64,000 nucleotides of DNA from Desulfosarcina ovata subsp. ovata (GTDB lineage: Bacteria > Desulfobacterota > Desulfobacteria > Desulfobacterales > Desulfosarcinaceae). The position numbers and the translations under genes were made by a program. Positions 59,733-64,000 of this stretch are shown one piece after another (positions within the stretch are counted from its first letter, which is position 1; each line of letters begins with the position of its first letter). Below the pieces are notes generated by a model that did not search any database, was not told where the DNA came from, and worked only from the letters and a program-made list of their open reading frames with translations. The stretch spans positions 6,233,724-6,297,723 of the forward strand of contig NZ_AP021879.1 of the NCBI RefSeq assembly GCF_009689005.1. The letters are read 5' to 3'.

Positions 59733-61673
59733 CTTACATTTCGCATGGCGGGCGAATAATTTTTTAATTTTCTTATGTTTTTGTTTTTTAAAATCAATCA
59801 GGTAGCTTTAAATTGCCACCAGCCATCTTGAAAATAATTGTAGATCGCCTCGGGTATCTCCAACAACCGGTTGATAAGTTTGTGCATGTCACCGATTCCC
59901 TTCACCACTGATTGTATACATACGCCATTCCGGATTATCTGCGAGAAGTGGACATTACGATAGAAATAACGGATGTTATTCCAAGTCGGCTTTTTTGTAT
60001 TCATCCCTTGGGGTAATATGGGCAGCTTGTCTATCTCCTCGGCTGTCATATTCATCCGTATCTTTCGTTCGATAAGGGACACAATCATCAAGGCTATAAA
60101 ATATAAAAAGAGCATGGCTTCAATACGGTGCTCCTTTTTTAAAAAAACAGGCGCTACTTCCAGAATCGATTTTTTGGTATACATCCGTTTTTCAAGGAAT
60201 GGTTGGTTTTTATATTTTCCTAATACCTCACTGGCTTCAAGCTGCGTATTAGTAATCAAGGGAAAAACGCCATCAGTTCGCGATGCTTCGGTAAGAGATT
60301 GTTCGTTTAACTGCCACTCAATGCGGTGGGTATATTTCCATTTATTTTTGTAGATGCTTTGTGGAGACGGTCTGCCGGGAGATACTTTCACCTTGATCTG
60401 TTTGCGATCGGTTACTATCCGGACCTCTACAAACTCTTTAACATCCTTGACAATCTTATCGATAGCGGCCTTGATTTCCCTTTTGGTTTTCAAATGATAC
60501 GCATTGAGTTTAGGTGACAGGCTTTCTAACTGTTCAATGGCCTTATCGATCTTTTTCTGTCTTTTGGCTTCGTCCTCTTTTTGTTTGGAACTGCTGTGAA
60601 CAAAAATGACCCGAAAGCCTTCTTCGGTCAGTTCGGTCTCATAGGTGCGGTAAACGGTAAACTCACCTTTCTTCCGTGAGTTTTCAACGCTAACGGCGTC
60701 TTCCCAAGGCACTTCGTTTTTTTTCAGATATTTGATGAACTGGATGTATTCCTTGTGATTCTTCGGAACGATGGTGATAAACAGCCCTCCTTCACCAGCG
60801 ATGTGCTTTAGATTCTTTTCGGTTTTCAACTTGCAGTCGGCGATGTAAATGAAATCCTCTTTTCCCAACAATGTGCGCAGGCCGTTCCAGTTGGGAATAT
60901 GGGTCACATCATCGGTCGTATTCCCGTCAAATAGCTGATAACTGAGTGGAACATGTCCGTCCGCCGTGATATTCAGACCAAATACAACTTGTTTGCAATC
61001 GGGTCGAAAATCCTTGTTGTGCCCATGCTTAAGCTTGACCGCTTCCGGATCGGGAGTTTTGTATTTGCCGATGAAAGTCACGGATGTGCTATCATTATGT
61101 ATTTCCTCCGTAAGTAACTGGTGTACCGATATGGCATTGCAAGAAGCCTCGGTCATCAGCGTATGGCGGTCTGCATGAAATAATGCTGATAGTGCCCTGG
61201 CAAGACGATCATCGTTAAAAAAATTTGGCTCGACCGGTTCTGTTACAAGTCCATCTGTATATTGGCACAACCATTCTTGAATCTTGTATAGTGGTTTGTT
61301 GTCACATATGATGTTGGCAATTAAGATACACAAGCTTTGCGCATGCTCCGCAAGACTTCCGTCGGATGCCGGAACATACTTGGAAAAAAGGTTGAAAAGG
61401 TCAAGCTGATCCATGAAATACTTGACCATTGGCAATACATCAACTTGCTTGAATCGAGTTTCAAATTGCTCCATAACGCCTCCGTAGTCTCGGTTATGAG
61501 GCGCTTGGATATAGATGAAGGAATCATTTTACCAGCCTCATACATTGTATGCATAACAGATAAGGCCGGAATTGTCCAGTGCTTATTTAATTCATTTTTT
61601 CAATATGTTATAGACTTGCCCCGCCTTGAGCAATAAATTTGATAATTACCGTTTCACTCGTGCGAAATGTAAG
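59733..61673 (-). mobile_element. IS1634-family insertion sequence, copy 2 (1941 bp)
   Basis: Same length and ends as 26179-28119 but in the opposite orientation: CTTACATTTCGCA at 59733 and TGCGAAATGTAAG ending 61673. Direct repeats ATTCAT flank it at 59727-59732 and 61674-61679. It interrupts the acyl-CoA dehydrogenase gene. Confidence 0.96.
59798..61474 (-). CDS. IS1634-family transposase (identical to that at 26378-28054)
   Basis: A 558-residue DDE transposase whose translation is the same, residue for residue, as the copy at 26378-28054. There are no stops or frameshifts. Identity in both copies implies recent transposition or gene conversion. Confidence 0.95.
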   Translation of the reverse strand: MEQFETRFKQVDVLPMVKYFMDQLDLFNLFSKYVPASDGSLAEHAQSLCILIANIICDNKPLYKIQEWLCQYTDGLVTEPVEPNFFNDDRLARALSALFHADRHTLMTEASCNAISVHQLLTEEIHNDSTSVTFIGKYKTPDPEAVKLKHGHNKDFRPDCKQVVFGLNITADGHVPLSYQLFDGNTTDDVTHIPNWNGLRTLLGKEDFIYIADCKLKTEKNLKHIAGEGGLFITIVPKNHKEYIQFIKYLKKNEVPWEDAVSVENSRKKGEFTVYRTYETELTEEGFRVIFVHSSSKQKEDEAKRQKKIDKAIEQLESLSPKLNAYHLKTKREIKAAIDKIVKDVKEFVEVRIVTDRKQIKVKVSPGRPSPQSIYKNKWKYTHRIEWQLNEQSLTEASRTDGVFPLITNTQLEASEVLGKYKNQPFLEKRMYTKKSILEVAPVFLKKEHRIEAMLFLYFIALMIVSLIERKIRMNMTAEEIDKLPILPQGMNTKKPTWNNIRYFYRNVHFSQIIRNGVCIQSVVKGIGDMHKLINRLLEIPEAIYNYFQDGWWQFKAT

Positions 61674-61810
61674 ATTCATAGGCCAATTCCGAATCAAATT
61701 CTTTGGTCGCAAATTCACGTGCGGCATTGATGATGGCTTTTTGGGATTGATTGAGTTCAAAATTCATTCTATGTCTCCTTATTTAAGACAATTGACTATT
61801 TTTAATTCAA

Positions 61811-63271
61811 TTAAATCGACGACGCTTTTTCGAACAATCCCTCCTTCATTTCGATCTCTGCCTTCTGTTTCGCCTTGTAGTGGACTTTCTTGCCGGTGGC
61901 CGTCAAATACAGTGCCTCTACGAAACGGTAGTACCGGGGACGTTTGTAGGTCGCCAGCATTGGGTGCTCCCTGCAGAACTTGTCCAGGTCCCCGACAGTC
62001 AAAGAGGGATCCCTTTTTATAACGTAAGCCACCACCAATTCTCCCCATTTTTCATCGGGTACGCTGGTCACGATACAGTCGGTGATCATTGGATTCTCAT
62101 TAAGAATTTCCTCTACCTGAGCCGGTTGAACGTTTTCTCCTCCAGAAATGATCATGTCATCCTTGCGGCCGACAATTGTAACGAACTCTTTTTCATTCCA
62201 CGTCGCCAGATCGCCAATATACAGCCAGCCACGATAATATTTGGCTTTTGCCTCCTCTTCCCGATTGATATAGGTATAGGAGCACTTGCCTGCCGCCCGG
62301 ATAACGACTTCTCCAACGGACTCTCCGTCTTTGGCGACAATGTCTTCCGGTTCGGCCAAGCGATCCGGATAGACATTCACCACCGCCATGTCATCGTCCG
62401 TGCATGAGCGACCCGCCGAACCGGCCATTTCGGGTAGATCCTGCGGGCGCAGGAAGGTGTTCCAGAATGCTTCCGTAGAGCCGTAACCATTGAAGATGTT
62501 TTCTGTAAGAACCTCCTGGAAAACCATGCAAGCCTGCTTTTCCAACGGGGAGCCCATGGTAACGATACCCTTTAATTTTTCTAAATTGCGGGGATTTTTC
62601 TGCTGTGCTTCGCAAAGGGCCTTCAAGGTGACCGGCGCACCGATCAAAAAGGTCAGCGCATACTTTTCGATATAATCGATTACCATTTGTGGATCGAATG
62701 CGCGAAGAACGACCATCGATGCACCGGCGTATAAGGAGGGATTGGGGCCTCCGGCGTAAAGTCCGCCCCGATGAAACCATGGGGTCATATTCATGGTCCT
62801 GTCGAACGGGGACAGGGGAAAATGCATCAATACGTCATGGGCGCTTAAGATTTCGTTGATGTTATTCAGGGGCACACCTTTGGGCATGCCCGTGGTCCCG
62901 GATGTGTACAGCCGCGTTATTTCGTCATAAATCGTAGTCGGACGGGAGATTTCGGGATCGGTTTCGGCCTTGTCACGGACATATTCTTCATACCCGATGG
63001 AACCGGCAAACGGGACTTCTTTTCCCGAAACATCGACCATCACGACTTTTTCGGGTTTGTGCATTGCTTTGTTCAGGGCCTTCTCGGCAACATCCTTCAA
63101 TTCGCTGTCGTAAAAATAGACTTTTGGCTTGCTGTCATCGATAATGTAAGCGGTTTCACCATAGGAAAGGCGGAAGTTGATAGGGCAGTTAATGGCGCCA
63201 ATTTTTTGCGGAGCCAAATATAGAAAAATGTCGTGTGCCACGTTTTTTGAGACTGTCATCCCACGTTTCAT
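61811..63271 (-). CDS. acyl-CoA ligase (AMP-forming), N-terminally shortened
   Basis: Adenylate-forming acyl-CoA ligase of the class that activates fatty, aromatic or cyclic carboxylates. A3 is LYTSGTTGMPKGVP, A5 is NGYGSTEAFW, A8 is YIGDLATWNEKEFVTIVGRK with ISGGENVQPAQVEE, and A10 ends TATGKKVHYK. At 486 residues it lacks the usual first 50-60 residues: in frame upstream of the ATG only YLDGL-type sequence back to a TAA at about 63305 is found. The stretch VAHDIFLYLAPQKIG also looks shortened. It would supply the acyl-CoA to the neighbouring dehydrogenases, but may be impaired. The substrate is unknown; cyclohexanecarboxylate or benzoate are suggestions. Confidence 0.85.
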   Translation of the reverse strand: MKRGMTVSKNVAHDIFLYLAPQKIGAINCPINFRLSYGETAYIIDDSKPKVYFYDSELKDVAEKALNKAMHKPEKVVMVDVSGKEVPFAGSIGYEEYVRDKAETDPEISRPTTIYDEITRLYTSGTTGMPKGVPLNNINEILSAHDVLMHFPLSPFDRTMNMTPWFHRGGLYAGGPNPSLYAGASMVVLRAFDPQMVIDYIEKYALTFLIGAPVTLKALCEAQQKNPRNLEKLKGIVTMGSPLEKQACMVFQEVLTENIFNGYGSTEAFWNTFLRPQDLPEMAGSAGRSCTDDDMAVVNVYPDRLAEPEDIVAKDGESVGEVVIRAAGKCSYTYINREEEAKAKYYRGWLYIGDLATWNEKEFVTIVGRKDDMIISGGENVQPAQVEEILNENPMITDCIVTSVPDEKWGELVVAYVIKRDPSLTVGDLDKFCREHPMLATYKRPRYYRFVEALYLTATGKKVHYKAKQKAEIEMKEGLFEKASSI

Positions 63272-63450
63272 GAGACCATCCAGGTAGCATTCGATATCGT
63301 CACGTTAGCATATATCATATCGACCATAATAAAGACGGATTCAAATGACCAGATGATACAGCCTACCGCGTGGATGGCGTTTCGCCAACTATGCAAAAAG
63401 CAACTACCGTAAAAAACCGACTTACAACAAGAAGTCAGTATATTTTTCCT
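63272..63450. other. short spacer before the ligase
   Basis: No gene. The first ~35 bases are the in-frame remains of the ligase N-terminus up to a stop; the rest is unremarkable A/T-rich sequence. It may mark the edge of a deletion. Confidence 0.35.
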
Positions 63451-63909
63451 CTACATATTAGCAAGGCAGAAGCGCAACTCACCCCATGAGCCTCTGTTAA
63501 CAACGACGATCTTGGTATTGATGGATCGAATTTCAAGTTTTTTTTCAACGAGTTTACCGGTGTAGATCAGGAAGTTTTTAGCGGAAGTGTAGGCGATCAG
63601 GAGTCTGTAAGGGGTGTTGTCGAACAACAGATCCAAGCGCACCTGGCCGGTACATGGTTCTCTATCGATACATTTCTGGCAGAGTTTTTCCTGATCATTG
63701 ATGGGTTTGACGGCATCCAGAGATCGGCAGACAGGGCGTCGGTTCCGGTAGAGCGTTCTGGCGGCGCCGTAATCAAGGATCCGGCAGTCAAGCGCTGGGA
63801 TCAGTTTTCTTTTGTCACCCAGATCGATGCCCAGAGGTTTGACGGTGATGTAGCGTGCCATCATGCGCTGTACGATGTCACGCAGGATTTCGGCTTGCTG
63901 CGGGTTCAT
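63451..63909 (-). CDS. cysteine-containing protein of unknown function
   Basis: A 152-residue protein (ATG 63909 after AAAGGAG). It begins MNPQQAEILRDIVQRMMARY, contains CRSLDAVKPINDQEKLCQKC followed by IDREPC, a possible four-cysteine metal site, and ends in a beta-rich half (LLIAYTSAKNFLIYTGKLVE, IVVVNRGSWGELRFCLAN). I do not recognise the family. It is 14 bases downstream of another minus-strand gene that leaves the window, so they form an operon. Its position at the border of the degradation cluster suggests the start of a different functional unit. Confidence 0.7.
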   Translation of the reverse strand: MNPQQAEILRDIVQRMMARYITVKPLGIDLGDKRKLIPALDCRILDYGAARTLYRNRRPVCRSLDAVKPINDQEKLCQKCIDREPCTGQVRLDLLFDNTPYRLLIAYTSAKNFLIYTGKLVEKKLEIRSINTKIVVVNRGSWGELRFCLANM

Positions 63910-63922
63910 GGCATATCTCCTT

Positions 63923-64000
63923 TCATGTCAGTTCCCAGCGTTGGAGGATGTCGTCGAGGGTAAAGGGATCGATGGGGCCGTCCGGTTTGCTTTCGGCCAA
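63923..64000 (-). CDS. C-terminal end of an unidentified protein (partial)
   Basis: The last 25 codons of a minus-strand gene, reading SKPDGPIDPFTLDDILQRWE and ending LT before a TGA at 63925-63923. Too short to identify. It precedes the 152-residue protein by 13 bases. Confidence 0.55.
   Translation of the reverse strand: MAESKPDGPIDPFTLDDILQRWELT

Larger units (their letters stand above)
58663..61767 (-). pseudogene. acyl-CoA dehydrogenase interrupted by an IS1634-family element
   Basis: The true start is ATG 61767 (after AAGGAGAC), giving MNFELNQSQKAIINAAREFA and ten more residues, SELAYE, up to the insertion point. After the IS (59733-61673) the frame resumes with LEKKHEFPMGIYKKAAKLGF and continues to 58663. 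Deleting the IS and one ATTCAT copy restores about 384 residues without a break. Signatures: ALTEPDHGSDITQMDT, GYGYFQEYKVERYYRDARI and the catalytic glutamate in IYEGTAEIQ. The downstream part has an internal start near 59727 but lacks the first 30 residues, so it may be inactive. It was probably co-transcribed with the ligase (44-base gap). Confidence 0.95.

Noticed and set aside
1..64000. rRNA, tRNA or replication-origin sequences.
   Set aside because: No stretch with the conserved cores of these features was recognised by eye; a tRNA scan would be needed to exclude a divergent one.

Overview
The window looks like a chromosomal segment of a strictly anaerobic, probably sulfate-reducing member of the Desulfobacterota (Desulfosarcina/Desulfatitalea-like). 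The evidence is a complete carbonyl branch of the Wood-Ljungdahl pathway in one cluster, TRAP transport, Mla-type outer-membrane lipid transport (so a Gram-negative), a cyclic-acid beta-oxidation cluster, and a heavy load of insertion sequences and small non-autonomous elements. I recognised no rRNA, tRNA or CRISPR array.

Region 1 (1-4.4 kb, + strand) is a soluble redox module: a four-cluster ferredoxin subunit cut by the window edge, a GltD-like FAD/NAD(P) oxidoreductase, a small protein, a CBS-pair protein and a NuoG-like 2Fe-2S/4Fe-4S protein. It converges on a bidirectional terminator. Region 2 (4.4-17.5 kb, - strand) holds the RACo corrinoid activator, acsD, a coiled-coil protein, CODH (acsA), ACS (acsB), acsC and the methyltransferase acsE, preceded by an acetyl-CoA hydrolase/transferase-GNAT fusion. 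Together they exchange methyl-THF, CO and CoA with acetyl-CoA, in the direction of acetyl-CoA cleavage or synthesis. Region 3 (17.5-25.7 kb) has a divergent TRAP operon, a RapA-like ATPase, a PilZ protein and two unknown proteins.

Region 4 (25.7-32.8 kb) is an accessory scrapyard: an intact IS1634-type element, a RAYT transposase with its REP sequences, a membrane sensor with possible integron-cassette boundaries, IS91 and group II intron remnants, and a YafQ/DinJ-type toxin-antitoxin pair. Region 5 (32.9-38 kb) is an mla/pqi-type operon and an HD-GYP protein. Region 6 (38-49 kb) is a tolC-crotonase-RND-MFP efflux operon with a divergent sigma-54 activator and a well-matched -24/-12 promoter. 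Its RND gene is split by a second, different IS1634-type element.

Region 7 (49.3-63.3 kb, - strand) reads as a cyclohexane-carboxylate-type or aromatic ring-degradation set: acyl-CoA ligase, three acyl-CoA dehydrogenases, enoyl-CoA hydratase, a Had-like zinc alcohol dehydrogenase, a BadI-like ring hydrolase and a 3-hydroxyacyl-CoA dehydrogenase. It is being eroded. One dehydrogenase is split by the same IS1634-type element as in region 4 (6-bp target duplication, frame restorable), the IclR-type regulator is a fragment, and an IS4-type element lies between the two operons.

The least expected features are three or more families of short palindromic elements with terminal inverted repeats (20.9, 25.1/52.6 and 58.4 kb), the RAYT/REP set, possible attC-like sites, an extended AcsD and a coiled-coil protein inside the CODH/ACS cluster, and a catalytically degenerate crotonase inside the efflux operon.
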